A DNA stretch of 42,553 nt from SCGC-AAA076-P13 sp965656035 (GTDB taxonomy: Bacteria; Pseudomonadota; Gammaproteobacteria; Magnimaribacterales; D2472), in assembly GCA_965656035.1 (NCBI GenBank), contig CBFHIO010000003.1, forward strand, positions 1-42,553. The letters are read 5' to 3'. The position numbers were made by a program, and so were the translations under genes. Shown piece after piece: positions 17,627 to 25,807 of the stretch (the first letter of the stretch is position 1; each line of letters begins with the position of its first letter). Under the pieces are notes generated by a model that was given only the letters and a program-made list of their open reading frames with translations, had not been told where the DNA came from and did no database searches.

Positions 17627-18436
17627 ATGCCCGAATTACCGGAGGTTGAAACAACCCTCAGGGCAATAGAAAAATTTAAACATCAGAAACTTAATGAAAT
17701 AAAAATTCATAATAGAAACTTAAGATGGGTGGTTGATAAAAGCCTAGAAAGAAAGTCAAAAAATCAAAAAGTACTAAATCTATACAGAAGAGCTAAATAT
17801 ATTATTTTTGAGTTAGAGAATGTATTCTTATTACTTCATTTGGGAATGTCAGGAAGTTTAAGAATTAATAACATTAAAGATAATTATTTTTTTAAACATG
17901 ACCATATAGAATTCATATTTGATAAAGAGAAGGTCATTTATAATGACCCAAGAAGATTCGGATCTCTTCACTTGTGTGATGATGTTAATAATCATAGATT
18001 AATTTCTGCGCTCGGACCCGAGCCTCTTTCAAAAGGTTTTAACGGCAAGTATCTTTTAAAGTGTTGTAAGAGATCTAAGACCAACATAAAAACTCTTTTA
18101 ATGAATCAAAAAAATGTTGTTGGAATTGGTAATATTTATGCATCGGAATCTTTATACCTCTCAGAAATTAATCCAAAAAAAAACTCACAAAAATTAACTT
18201 TAGAAGAATGCAATAAACTTGCTAGTTCATCAAAACGAGTTTTAAAAGAAGCCATAAAAGTTGGAGGAACAACTCTTAAAAACTTTTATTCTGCAGACGG
18301 CAGTCCTGGATATTTTAGTATTAAATTAAATGTTTACGGACGTGATGGGCAAGAATGTAAAAAATGCAAGCAAGAAATACAAAAACTAACCATTAATCAA
18401 AGAGCAACCTTCTATTGTCCAAATTGCCAGAATTAG
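17627..18436 (+). CDS. mutM: formamidopyrimidine-DNA glycosylase (Fpg)
   Basis: Base-excision repair enzyme removing 8-oxoguanine and formamidopyrimidines with AP-lyase activity. It begins MPELPEVETT, where the mature N-terminal proline (P2) is the Schiff-base nucleophile and E3 the catalytic acid. LHLGMSGSLR carries the conserved beta-turn, and GIGNIYASE is the helix-two-turn-helix. The C-terminal zinc finger has four cysteines as CKKC and CPNC. Length 269 is normal. It follows tolC by 4 bp and its stop overlaps the convergent coaD by 4 bp. Confidence 0.96.
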   Translation: MPELPEVETTLRAIEKFKHQKLNEIKIHNRNLRWVVDKSLERKSKNQKVLNLYRRAKYIIFELENVFLLLHLGMSGSLRINNIKDNYFFKHDHIEFIFDKEKVIYNDPRRFGSLHLCDDVNNHRLISALGPEPLSKGFNGKYLLKCCKRSKTNIKTLLMNQKNVVGIGNIYASESLYLSEINPKKNSQKLTLEECNKLASSSKRVLKEAIKVGGTTLKNFYSADGSPGYFSIKLNVYGRDGQECKKCKQEIQKLTINQRATFYCPNCQN

Positions 18437-18915
18437 GTTTCAAGTTTGGCTTTTAGTGCTTGCTCAACCTTTGGGTGAACAAATTTAGAAATATCTCCCT
18501 TTAGATCAGATATTTCTTTTATCAAGCTCGATGAAACATATATTAAGCTTTCTTTAGGTGTTAAAAATATGCTTTCAATGTCTGGAGCTAAAGATCTATT
18601 CATAGTTGCCAATTGGAATTCATATTCAAAATCTGATACTGCTCGCAAGCCTCTAATAATAGCGCACGCATTGTAATCTTTTGCTAGATCAACGGTTAAT
18701 TTTCTTGGGAAACCTACCACCTCAACCTTTTGATTATCCTCATAGATTATATTGGCAAGGTTTATTCTTTCTTCTAGCGAAAACAAAGGATTCTTAGATT
18801 CGCTTTTAGCTATTGCAACAACAACTTTATCAAAAAGTCCACAGCCCCGTTCAATTATATCCATGTGGCCATAGGTAATGGGGTCAAAAGAACCTGGATA
18901 AATAGCAACTCTCAT
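18433..18915 (-). CDS. coaD: phosphopantetheine adenylyltransferase
   Basis: Catalyses the fourth step of coenzyme A synthesis, transferring AMP from ATP to 4'-phosphopantetheine. The nucleotidyltransferase motif YPGSFDPITYGHMDII is at the N-terminus, and the C-terminal YVSSSLIKEIS matches the family's ISSS-type motif. Length 160 is normal. On the minus strand a TTGCTT/TATCAT pair with 16-bp spacing ends 7 nt before the ATG and no Shine-Dalgarno is present, so the mRNA may be leaderless. Confidence 0.96.
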   Translation of the reverse strand: MRVAIYPGSFDPITYGHMDIIERGCGLFDKVVVAIAKSESKNPLFSLEERINLANIIYEDNQKVEVVGFPRKLTVDLAKDYNACAIIRGLRAVSDFEYEFQLATMNRSLAPDIESIFLTPKESLIYVSSSLIKEISDLKGDISKFVHPKVEQALKAKLET

Positions 18916-19014
18916 AAAACCATGATACTAAACAATTATATTTAAGCAATATTATGAGGCGGAACACTAAATTTAAAAAAAATCAAGTTATGGTGAAAAA
19001 TATTTTTTTAAAAT

Positions 19015-19043
19015 TTGATACATATAAATTTTTTAGCTATCAT
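19015..19043 (+). promoter_or_regulatory. sigma-70-type promoter for proteorhodopsin
   Basis: TTGATA (19015-19020) and TATCAT (19038-19043) each match the -35 and -10 consensus at five of six positions with the optimal 17-bp spacing. The predicted transcript starts near 19050 and has a leader of roughly 50 nt before the ATG at 19099, containing the inverted repeat at 19065-19079 and AAGGAG at 19087-19092. Confidence 0.65.
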
Positions 19044-19064
19044 CTACAGTTCATACTAACGGGG

Positions 19065-19079
19065 GAGTAATAATTACTC
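19065..19079 (+). repeat. perfect inverted repeat in proteorhodopsin 5' leader
   Basis: GAGTAAT, one base, then ATTACTC: a perfect 7-bp palindrome between the predicted transcription start and the Shine-Dalgarno AAGGAG (19087-19092). A one-base loop is too tight for a full hairpin, so a protein binding site or a shortened stem is more likely. Confidence 0.6.
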
Positions 19080-19098
19080 TTAAAAAAAGGAGTTTAAT

Positions 19099-19845
19099 AT
19101 GAAACATTTATTAATCTTAGGTAGTGTTTTTGCACTTCCAACTTTTGCTGCTGGTGGTGGTGACCTTGATGCTAGTGACTATACTGGTGTCTCATTCTGG
19201 TTAGTTACTGCTGCTCTTATAGCTTCAACTGTTTTCTTCTTTATAGAAAGAGACAGAGTGGCTGCAAAATGGAAAACATCATTAACAGTATCTGGTCTTG
19301 TTACTGGTATAGCTTTTTGGCATTACCTTTACATGAGAGGTGTCTGGGTTGAAACTGGTGAATCACCAACTGTATTCAGATACATCGACTGGTTACTAAC
19401 AGTACCATTATTAATAGTAGAGTTTTACTTAATTCTTGCAGCTGCAACTAATGTTGCTGGTTCACTATTTAAAAAGCTATTAGTTGGTTCTCTTGTAATG
19501 CTTGTGTTTGGTTACTTGGGTGAAGCAGGAATTATGGCAGCTTGGCCTGCATTCATTATTGGATGTTTAGCTTGGTTCTACATGATATACGAACTATGGG
19601 CAGGTGAAGGTAAATCTGCATGTAATACAGCAAGTCCAGCTGTTCAATCAGCTTACAACACAATGATGTACATTATCATCTTTGGTTGGGCTATTTATCC
19701 TATAGGTTACTTTACTGGCTACCTAATGGGTGATGGCGGCTCTGCTTTAAACTTAAACCTAATTTATAACCTTGCTGACTTTGTTAACAAGATTCTATTT
19801 GGTTTAATCATATGGCATGTTGCTGTTAAAGAATCTACTGCTTAA
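19099..19845 (+). CDS. proteorhodopsin, green-absorbing light-driven proton pump
   Basis: Seven-helix retinal protein of 248 residues in the cytoplasmic membrane that pumps protons outward in light. Residues fall at the canonical proteorhodopsin numbers: H75, R94, proton acceptor D97, proton donor E108 and retinal Schiff-base lysine K231. Position 105 is Leu, the residue associated with green absorption; blue variants have Gln. A cleavable signal peptide (about 1-17, ALPTFAA) precedes helix A. The gene has its own promoter, a strong AAGGAG site 6 nt from the ATG and a rho-independent terminator, so it is monocistronic. No carotenoid or retinal synthesis genes are in the window. The sequence closely resembles SAR86 proteorhodopsins as remembered. 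Confidence 0.98.
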   Translation: MKHLLILGSVFALPTFAAGGGDLDASDYTGVSFWLVTAALIASTVFFFIERDRVAAKWKTSLTVSGLVTGIAFWHYLYMRGVWVETGESPTVFRYIDWLLTVPLLIVEFYLILAAATNVAGSLFKKLLVGSLVMLVFGYLGEAGIMAAWPAFIIGCLAWFYMIYELWAGEGKSACNTASPAVQSAYNTMMYIIIFGWAIYPIGYFTGYLMGDGGSALNLNLIYNLADFVNKILFGLIIWHVAVKESTA

Positions 19846-19864
19846 GTAATAGATACTTATACCT

Positions 19865-19894
19865 AAAAACCCGGTTTTAAGCCGGGTTTTTTTT
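19865..19894 (+). terminator. rho-independent terminator after proteorhodopsin
   Basis: CCCGG (19870-19874) pairs with CCGGG (19882-19886) around a 7-nt loop; the stem is extended by A/T pairs on both sides, and the 3' arm runs into eight consecutive T (19887-19894). Confidence 0.9.
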
Positions 19895-19898
19895 GAAA

Positions 19899-19920
19899 TT
19901 TGTTACTAGGCTGTAACAAA
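19899..19920. repeat. perfect 8-bp inverted repeat upstream of the gene at 19978
   Basis: TTTGTTAC, a 6-nt spacer (TAGGCT), then GTAACAAA. It lies just past the proteorhodopsin terminator and 57 nt before the next ATG. No T-tract follows on either strand, so an operator is more likely than a terminator. Confidence 0.5.
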
Positions 19921-19977
19921 AAATGTAGCCTAATAATCTATATTATTTTCATTAATTTATAAAAAATATTACAAATA

Positions 19978-20415
19978 ATGAAATACTTAATCACAACACT
20001 GGCAATAATAGCTTTTAATGTTCATGCAAACGATCACAAAAGTTTACCAAAACCATCTGATTGTCAGGGCAGCCCTGCTAATTACTATGTGTCTAAACTC
20101 ATAAAGGGTGGAACAATCAAAGGTTGGCTAAATGCAACCAAAATGCATGAGGCCTACTATAAAGATAGAGGTTTTGATGTGGAGGTTGTTCCTGCCATAC
20201 AATATCTACCAAGTGAAGACGATAGCGGGCCAAGCGAAGAGATTTTTAGGTTAAGCACTCAAGTTATTCACAAATCTTTATCTGAGCAAGAAAGATGGTG
20301 GAATTGGAGCCAAAATAAAAGAACAGAATCAGACGTGAAAGAACGAGATGCTTTTGTTGCAGAGTATGATAAAAATAATGAGGTAACTGCTAGAAGATTT
20401 CTATGCATACTTTGA
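19978..20415 (+). CDS. small secreted protein of unknown function
   Basis: A 145-residue protein not recognised from any family. A signal peptide is likely (MKYLITTLAIIAFNVHA, about residues 1-17), so it is probably periplasmic. The mature part is hydrophilic with a WWNW stretch near residue 91 and only two cysteines, near residues 29 and 143, which could form one disulfide joining the ends. It stands alone: the proteorhodopsin terminator lies upstream and the convergent SDR gene ends 9 bp downstream. No Shine-Dalgarno is present; a TATTAC hexamer ends 6 nt before the ATG. Confidence 0.6.
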   Translation: MKYLITTLAIIAFNVHANDHKSLPKPSDCQGSPANYYVSKLIKGGTIKGWLNATKMHEAYYKDRGFDVEVVPAIQYLPSEDDSGPSEEIFRLSTQVIHKSLSEQERWWNWSQNKRTESDVKERDAFVAEYDKNNEVTARRFLCIL

Positions 20416-20424
20416 AATTAGATT

Positions 20425-21141
20425 CTACGGAGAGATGGTTTCTCCATCATAAGCTAGTAAATTACCAGAATCACTAGTTGTTGCATTTTCAATAACATTT
20501 AAGAGCAGCTCTCTGCTTTCTTCAGGAGTAAATAACATACCTTTTGCTACATTTCTTTTAAAAGGCTCACTCAAATTACTATCTACTGTTCCTGGCTGAA
20601 GGGCTAAAACAATAGCTTTAGGATTTGTTCTTTTCAACTCTATACTAAAATTTTTTACAATTTGATTTAACGCGCTTTTACTTGCCCTATAAGAATACCA
20701 ACCACCAAGTTTATTATCTGAGATACTCCCAACCCTAGCACTCAAAAAAGCAACAACAGACTTAGTATCTTTTTTTAGTAAAGGTATGAAGTATTTCCCA
20801 ATTAATGCTGGGCCAACTGCATTAATACTAAAAATTTTCATAAATGATTCATGATTAATATCTTTTATGCTCTTTTCTGGTTTGATGCGATCTGAATGAA
20901 GTATGCCAGTCGCCGTAATAATTATATCTATCTTATGGCCGTTTATGCTTTCAGCAGCAGCAGCTACACTCTCTTCTAATTCGATATCTATATAAAAGCT
21001 GGTTAATTTACTGTGAGTTGAATTTATCTTATTTCTTGAAAATGCAAATATATTGCTTACAGAACTGTCTTTTAGATAATGCTCAACAAATGCATTGCCT
21101 ATGGCACCTCTTGATCCAATGATTACAATATTTTTATCCAT
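20425..21141 (-). CDS. short-chain dehydrogenase/reductase (SDR)
   Basis: Rossmann-fold oxidoreductase of 238 residues. The nucleotide-binding glycine motif is GSRGAIG near residues 8-14, NAVGPALIG follows in the middle, the catalytic serine lies near FLSARVGS, and the YxxxK pair is in YSYRASKSALNQ. The layout resembles the C-factor-like SDRs; the substrate cannot be told. It lies 43 bp downstream of the TonB receptor gene on the same strand, separated by a strong hairpin (21148-21174), so expression may be linked but unequal. Confidence 0.85.
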   Translation of the reverse strand: MDKNIVIIGSRGAIGNAFVEHYLKDSSVSNIFAFSRNKINSTHSKLTSFYIDIELEESVAAAAESINGHKIDIIITATGILHSDRIKPEKSIKDINHESFMKIFSINAVGPALIGKYFIPLLKKDTKSVVAFLSARVGSISDNKLGGWYSYRASKSALNQIVKNFSIELKRTNPKAIVLALQPGTVDSNLSEPFKRNVAKGMLFTPEESRELLLNVIENATTSDSGNLLAYDGETISP

Positions 21142-21147
21142 GACTGC

Positions 21148-21174
21148 TTACAAGGGAGCAGGGCTCCCTTGTAA
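21148..21174 (-). repeat. 12-bp perfect stem-loop between TonB receptor and SDR genes
   Basis: TTACAAGGGAGC pairs perfectly with GCTCCCTTGTAA around a 3-nt loop. It occupies nearly all of the 43-bp intercistronic space and is much richer in G+C than its surroundings. No T-tract follows on either strand, so it is not a standard terminator; it could be an mRNA-stabilising or processing hairpin. Confidence 0.75.
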
Positions 21175-21184
21175 AAATTATTAA

Positions 21185-23632
21185 TTAAAAACTATAGTTA
21201 ACACTTAAACCATATGTCTTATAGTTGTTTGGATAACCATAGAATGTTGTTTCAGATAAATCAACTACCTCAGGAAATGCTGTAGTCAAAAACTCATCGT
21301 CGTTTATATTTCTTCCATAAAACATAACAGATAATTTATCTGTTTCAATTCCAGCAGAAATATTTAAGGTATTTTGTTTTTTAAGGCCGTTGCCAGTTGC
21401 TTCTATAACTGCTTGCGCTCTTGGGTCTTCAAGCAAGTTAACTTCACTTGCGTATAAATGTCCAAGTCTTATATATCCGTCATAACCATTTAAGCTCCAG
21501 TTCCATGTCACATTTGTAGATATTGTATCTTCGGAAATATTAGATGGTCTTGTACCGGTGAGGTCACCTGCACTTGAGTTAGGAAAAGAGTCGTATATAG
21601 GATCTATAAATAAACCACTTAGCGCTACATCAATTGAATCAAAAGGTGAAAAAACCAGATCAATTTCGTATCCGTCTGCTGATTGAGAACCAGCATTAGC
21701 CAAAACAAATCCAGTTCCAATAAAAGTATTAGATTGAAACCCTTTAATCTTTTGATCGAAGATTGCTACATTAAGATAGCCTGTTGGAAGGTACATTTTC
21801 GCTCCAAGCTCAAACACCTCTGCCTCTTCAGGTGTAGCATATCTTTGCCCTATGCCTTGGTTTGGATGTGCGGGAGTTCCAGCTGCAATTAAGCCAGCCT
21901 TCTCTTCAGCATCAGGTAAAGAATCTCTTGAAATATTCCATGCTGAAGCTTTAAATCCAGTAGATACTCCACCATAAAGCGAGGTAGTTTCATTTAATGC
22001 AAATGAAAGTCTTGCGGTATAGTCAATATTATCATCATTAGTTTTACCATCTTGAGCAGCATTGGGATAATTTGTAAAAGGCTCTATAAATTGAAGTGCT
22101 TGCAAGGGTAACAGCGAATTGTATTCCGGATTTAGTGCTAATACTGCTGCTTGATCAGCTGGTATTCCTGCATTAATAAGGGCACCAGTACCGATTGCAA
22201 CAAAGTCTAAACTAGAAAATACACCTGTAGTTGTTTCTTTATATGTAACTGCTTTGGTGTCTTCTATATAACTTAGACCCAGAATAGCATCCAATCTATC
22301 AGTTAATTCAATATCGAATTGAGCAAAAATAGACTTAGTAGTATTGTCCTGTGTTGCATTTCCATTTACTCCTTGTCCTTCAGCAAAAAATAAACCAGCA
22401 GGGAAACCTAGAATAGCTTCAACTCCACCCAATGCGCCCGGAAGAAAACCATCAATATATGATCTCCACAAGCTTCCAAAATACAATTGCTCGTTAAATT
22501 TCATATCTTCTTGAAAATAAAAACCACCAATCAACCAATTTATTTTTTCATTATCTTGTGAATACAATCTAAATTCTTGAGTAAAACTATCAAGATCATT
22601 TGATACTAATTGAGGTGCAAGCACATCAGCTGCATACCAATCAATCTCTCTAGCTTCAGAATTATATGAAGTTCTCAAAGATGAAATACTTTCTAAAACT
22701 GCATTTTCTAAATTTTTAGTTATGTGAACTGACAATCCTGAATTATCACCTTTTGAGGTTGGATCAAAGCTAAAATAAGCTTCTTGTGTAAATGGATCGT
22801 TTGCAGCCATGCCCATTCCTGGAGTAAAAGCTAATTTAATAACATTTGCCGCACCATAGCTGACACTACCAACTGCACAGCATACCTCATCATTCTCATC
22901 ATAATCTGCTGTCATTCTTACAGTAAGATCTTCATCAGGTTGATACAAAAGCTCAGCCCTTAAGCCAAACCTATCTCTAGTATTAATGGTATTGCCTGTA
23001 ACAAGATTTTTAGTATGTCCGTCTCTTTTATTTATATTTGCGCTAATGCTATAAGCCATAACCTCATTTAATGGTCCGGTATAGTATATTTTTCCTACCT
23101 TTGAATTAAAATTACCAAAACCTAAAGAGACCATACCTGATTTTTCAAATGATGGCTTTTTGGTAACTATATTAACCACACCAGCTGACGCGTTTTTTCC
23201 AAAAAGCGAGCTCTGCGGACCTCTTAAAACCTCGATTCGTTCAATCATTGGTAAGTCTGAGATCTGTGACTGAATTCTTGATCTATATATTCCATCAATA
23301 AATACGGCTACAGAAGGTTCTATTCCAGGGTTGTTTGCACCATTACCAAAACCTCTGATAAAAAATGTTGAATTTACAGACGATTGATATTGCCTTGTGT
23401 CAAGTGATGGCACAACTGCTTTTAAATCAAAAAGATCTGTAACATTTGCTTTTTCAATAACATCAGCAGTTACTACTGATACAGACACTGGAACTTCTTG
23501 CAGTGTTTTTTCTACCTTTGTTGCTGTCACAATAACTTCCTCAACAGCAGCTGAAGATTGAGAATAAATATTTCCTGATATTGCAAAAAGAGATAAACAT
23601 AGAATTAAATTTAGTGTATTTTTCAATACCAA
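21185..23632 (-). CDS. TonB-dependent outer membrane receptor
   Basis: An 815-residue TonB-dependent transporter. The signal peptide (about 1-25) is followed by a TonB-box-like VEEVIVTATK and a plug domain containing VPVSVSVVTADVIEKANV, FFIRGFGN, VAVFIDGIYRSR and IEVLRGPQSSLFGKNASAGVVNIVTKKP. A 22-strand barrel ends with terminal Phe, as expected for BamA insertion. The substrate is not evident. The start is TTG at 23632 (a second TTG is at 23626); no in-frame ATG precedes it. It is upstream of an SDR gene and next to a LysR regulator, so it may take up a substrate handled by the neighbouring enzymes. Confidence 0.93.
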   Translation of the reverse strand: MVLKNTLNLILCLSLFAISGNIYSQSSAAVEEVIVTATKVEKTLQEVPVSVSVVTADVIEKANVTDLFDLKAVVPSLDTRQYQSSVNSTFFIRGFGNGANNPGIEPSVAVFIDGIYRSRIQSQISDLPMIERIEVLRGPQSSLFGKNASAGVVNIVTKKPSFEKSGMVSLGFGNFNSKVGKIYYTGPLNEVMAYSISANINKRDGHTKNLVTGNTINTRDRFGLRAELLYQPDEDLTVRMTADYDENDEVCCAVGSVSYGAANVIKLAFTPGMGMAANDPFTQEAYFSFDPTSKGDNSGLSVHITKNLENAVLESISSLRTSYNSEAREIDWYAADVLAPQLVSNDLDSFTQEFRLYSQDNEKINWLIGGFYFQEDMKFNEQLYFGSLWRSYIDGFLPGALGGVEAILGFPAGLFFAEGQGVNGNATQDNTTKSIFAQFDIELTDRLDAILGLSYIEDTKAVTYKETTTGVFSSLDFVAIGTGALINAGIPADQAAVLALNPEYNSLLPLQALQFIEPFTNYPNAAQDGKTNDDNIDYTARLSFALNETTSLYGGVSTGFKASAWNISRDSLPDAEEKAGLIAAGTPAHPNQGIGQRYATPEEAEVFELGAKMYLPTGYLNVAIFDQKIKGFQSNTFIGTGFVLANAGSQSADGYEIDLVFSPFDSIDVALSGLFIDPIYDSFPNSSAGDLTGTRPSNISEDTISTNVTWNWSLNGYDGYIRLGHLYASEVNLLEDPRAQAVIEATGNGLKKQNTLNISAGIETDKLSVMFYGRNINDDEFLTTAFPEVVDLSETTFYGYPNNYKTYGLSVNYSF

Positions 23633-23700
23633 TGTTCAATTTTATCAGATTTACTTTTAATGTATAAGTATTGAAATGAGGTAAAAATAACACTCGAAGT

Positions 23701-24594
23701 TTAGCATTTCTTCAGGCTATTGGCTGTTACAAAATTTGTTCCCTTAAGCAACTCATCTATATTTTCCAGAATAGTCTCTTTAACCGCTCGCACAATCGGG
23801 TTAGATCTAGAGAGTTCATGTTGAATCAAATAAAATCCAATTTTAAATGAATAATCTTCTTTTTTATATGAAACCAATCTAGGGTCATTGTCTCCATCTA
23901 AATCTGTTAAGAAAGTAACACCATTTCCTGAAGAGACAAACGCATGTGCATCTTGATAAGAATTTGAGGAAATGATTATATTTGGATTTTTAAAAAAACT
24001 ATTAACTACAAAATTAGTATCTGCCTGATCTTTTCTTTTGTATGTTATCCACTCAAAATCATCAGTATTTTTAACGTTCTTTAAGTATTCTTTACTACCA
24101 TATATGTGCATATTTAACTCACCAAGAAGAGTTGCTATTGAATCTTCAGGCGGACTAGTGGTCCCAATGAATCCAATATCATACATTTCTGTAGTTAGTT
24201 CATGCGAATCACTATGATTCATGATATGTATATTAAGATTAGGGAAATTTTTTCTAACTTTAGTAATTATATTCGTCATATTATTACCTCCCTCACCCTG
24301 CTTATAGACAACTAATTTTCCATTCATCAAATCCGGGTTGGGTATAAATTTTTCCTTTAATGCAGAAATTTTAAAATCAATTTTTTGAACTTCTTTGTAT
24401 AAATCTTTACCATGGGTTGTTAACACATAACCTGAATTTTTTCTTTCAAATAATTTAATGGTTAGTTCTTTTTCAAGTTTTTCTATTTTTCTTGATACTG
24501 TAGAGTGATTGACACCCATTTCTTTAGCACATCCGCTTAAGGTTCCATGATTCGCACATGAAATAAAAAATTCTAAATTTCCCCAGTCAAGCAT
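23701..24594 (-). CDS. LysR-family transcriptional regulator
   Basis: A 297-residue regulator with an N-terminal winged helix-turn-helix (about 2-60; CAKEMGVNHSTVSRKIEKLEKEL is the recognition region) and a periplasmic-binding-like effector domain. It is divergent from the haloalkane dehalogenase operon across a 140-bp region with repeated ATTGTTTAA elements (24606-24644). LysR regulators usually control the divergent operon and themselves, so it is the likely regulator of the 24735-28497 genes; the effector is unknown. It could also act on the TonB receptor that follows on the same strand. Confidence 0.9.
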   Translation of the reverse strand: MLDWGNLEFFISCANHGTLSGCAKEMGVNHSTVSRKIEKLEKELTIKLFERKNSGYVLTTHGKDLYKEVQKIDFKISALKEKFIPNPDLMNGKLVVYKQGEGGNNMTNIITKVRKNFPNLNIHIMNHSDSHELTTEMYDIGFIGTTSPPEDSIATLLGELNMHIYGSKEYLKNVKNTDDFEWITYKRKDQADTNFVVNSFFKNPNIIISSNSYQDAHAFVSSGNGVTFLTDLDGDNDPRLVSYKKEDYSFKIGFYLIQHELSRSNPIVRAVKETILENIDELLKGTNFVTANSLKKC

Positions 24595-24605
24595 TTAAAA
24601 GATTT

Positions 24606-24657
24606 ATTGTTTAAATTTGAACACAATATACTACGATTGTTTAATTATAATCAACAT
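24606..24657. promoter_or_regulatory. candidate LysR operator with two phased repeats
   Basis: ATTGTTTAA occurs at 24606-24614 and again at 24636-24644, exactly 30 bp apart (about three helical turns). The first copy is also the left arm of an ATTGT-N12-ACAAT dyad (24606-24627), the shape of a LysR box. The region lies between the divergent starts at 24594 and 24735. Confidence 0.55.
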
Positions 24658-24669
24658 ATATGCTTATTT

Positions 24670-24699
24670 TTGTTATATGAAGTCTCTTTTTTTTATACT
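24670..24699 (+). promoter_or_regulatory. candidate promoter of the dehalogenase operon
   Basis: TTGTTA (24670-24675) and TATACT (24694-24699) with 18-bp spacing, just downstream of the candidate LysR site. AAGGAG (24717-24722) then precedes the ATG at 24735. The -35 match is weak, as expected for an activator-dependent promoter. Confidence 0.4.
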
Positions 24700-24734
24700 A
24701 GACTTTTATATATGTAAAGGAGTGGGGAAAACAC

Positions 24735-25802
24735 ATGGAAGTTCTAAGAACGCCAGAATCATGCTTTAAAAATATTAAAGATTATCCATTTGAGCCAGTT
24801 TATACAAACATAGAAACGAAAGATGGAACTATTGTAAGAGTCCATCACATCGATGAAGGTCCAAAAGATGGTCCTATTTTACTAGCAATGCATGGCCAAC
24901 CAGTTTGGAGCTATCTCTATGCCAAAATGATTCCAATTCTAACCAAGGCAGGAATAAGAGTAATAGCTCCTGACTTGATTGGATACGGTAAGTCAGATAA
25001 ACCAGCTGCCAGAGAAGACTATTCTTACCAAAATCAAGTTGATTGGATGGGAGAGTGGTTAAAGAAAAATGATTTTCAAAATTTAACTTTCTTTGGTCAA
25101 GACTGGGGAGGTTTAATTGGCTTGAGGATGGTGGCTGCAGATCCAGATAGATTTATAAAAATTGCTATGGGTAATACAGGTCTTCCATATAATCCTGATG
25201 CTCCTCAAGAAGTTATAGATGAAGTAAATGAATTTAGAGCATCAACTAAAAAAATAAGCTTTATTGAAATGTCAAAAAAAGTCAGCAAAATAGATAAAAG
25301 CAAACATATGGCAACCAAGTTTATGTACTGGCAAAAATTTACCTGGGATTCAAAAAATCTTCCAATTGGTTTAATTTGCTCATGGCAAATGGAAAGTCAG
25401 TTTAGAGGATCTCCGATCAAAGCATTTATCCATATTTTGTTTCAAGCAATAGGATTAGAAAAAATTTCACCCTTTTGCACTGATTTAATGAAAGCCTATG
25501 AGGCACCCTTTCCTGATCCATCATACAAAATGGGTCCTAGGGCAATGCCTAGTCATGTTCCAATCATACCTGACCAGTCTTTAGATGCTCAGAGAAAAGC
25601 AAGAGAGTTTTTTAAAACCTCCAATAAACCTTTTTTAGCTGTTTTTGCAGGCAATGATCCGATCACAAACGGGGCTGAGAAAGATGTTCTTAAAATGGTT
25701 CCAAATGCAAAAAGTGCTCCACATATTGGCGGAGGTCATTTTTTTCAATGGACTAAAGCAGAATCGCTATCTAAGATATTAATTGATTTTATTAAAGAGT
25801 AG
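24735..25802 (+). CDS. haloalkane dehalogenase-like alpha/beta hydrolase (HLD-I / DhlA type)
   Basis: The N-terminal half aligns well with remembered DhlA: RTP...FKNI..YPFEPVY, HGQPVWSYLYAKMIP, VIAPDLIGYGKSDKP, and GQDWGG with nucleophile D123 and the halide-binding W124. Acid D308 (FAGNDPITNG) and base H335 (GGGHFFQW) complete the triad, and the cap segment YEAPFPDPSY is shared with DhlA. Glu56 of DhlA is replaced by Gln55. At 355 residues it is about 45 longer than DhlA (310), with the extra length in the cap (about 155-250). The family hydrolyses carbon-halogen bonds to alcohols without cofactor; the actual substrate is unknown and an epoxide hydrolase-like activity cannot be excluded. It is the first gene of a five-gene operon with two GSTs. 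Confidence 0.85.
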   Translation: MEVLRTPESCFKNIKDYPFEPVYTNIETKDGTIVRVHHIDEGPKDGPILLAMHGQPVWSYLYAKMIPILTKAGIRVIAPDLIGYGKSDKPAAREDYSYQNQVDWMGEWLKKNDFQNLTFFGQDWGGLIGLRMVAADPDRFIKIAMGNTGLPYNPDAPQEVIDEVNEFRASTKKISFIEMSKKVSKIDKSKHMATKFMYWQKFTWDSKNLPIGLICSWQMESQFRGSPIKAFIHILFQAIGLEKISPFCTDLMKAYEAPFPDPSYKMGPRAMPSHVPIIPDQSLDAQRKAREFFKTSNKPFLAVFAGNDPITNGAEKDVLKMVPNAKSAPHIGGGHFFQWTKAESLSKILIDFIKE

Positions 25803-25807
25803 TTTTT

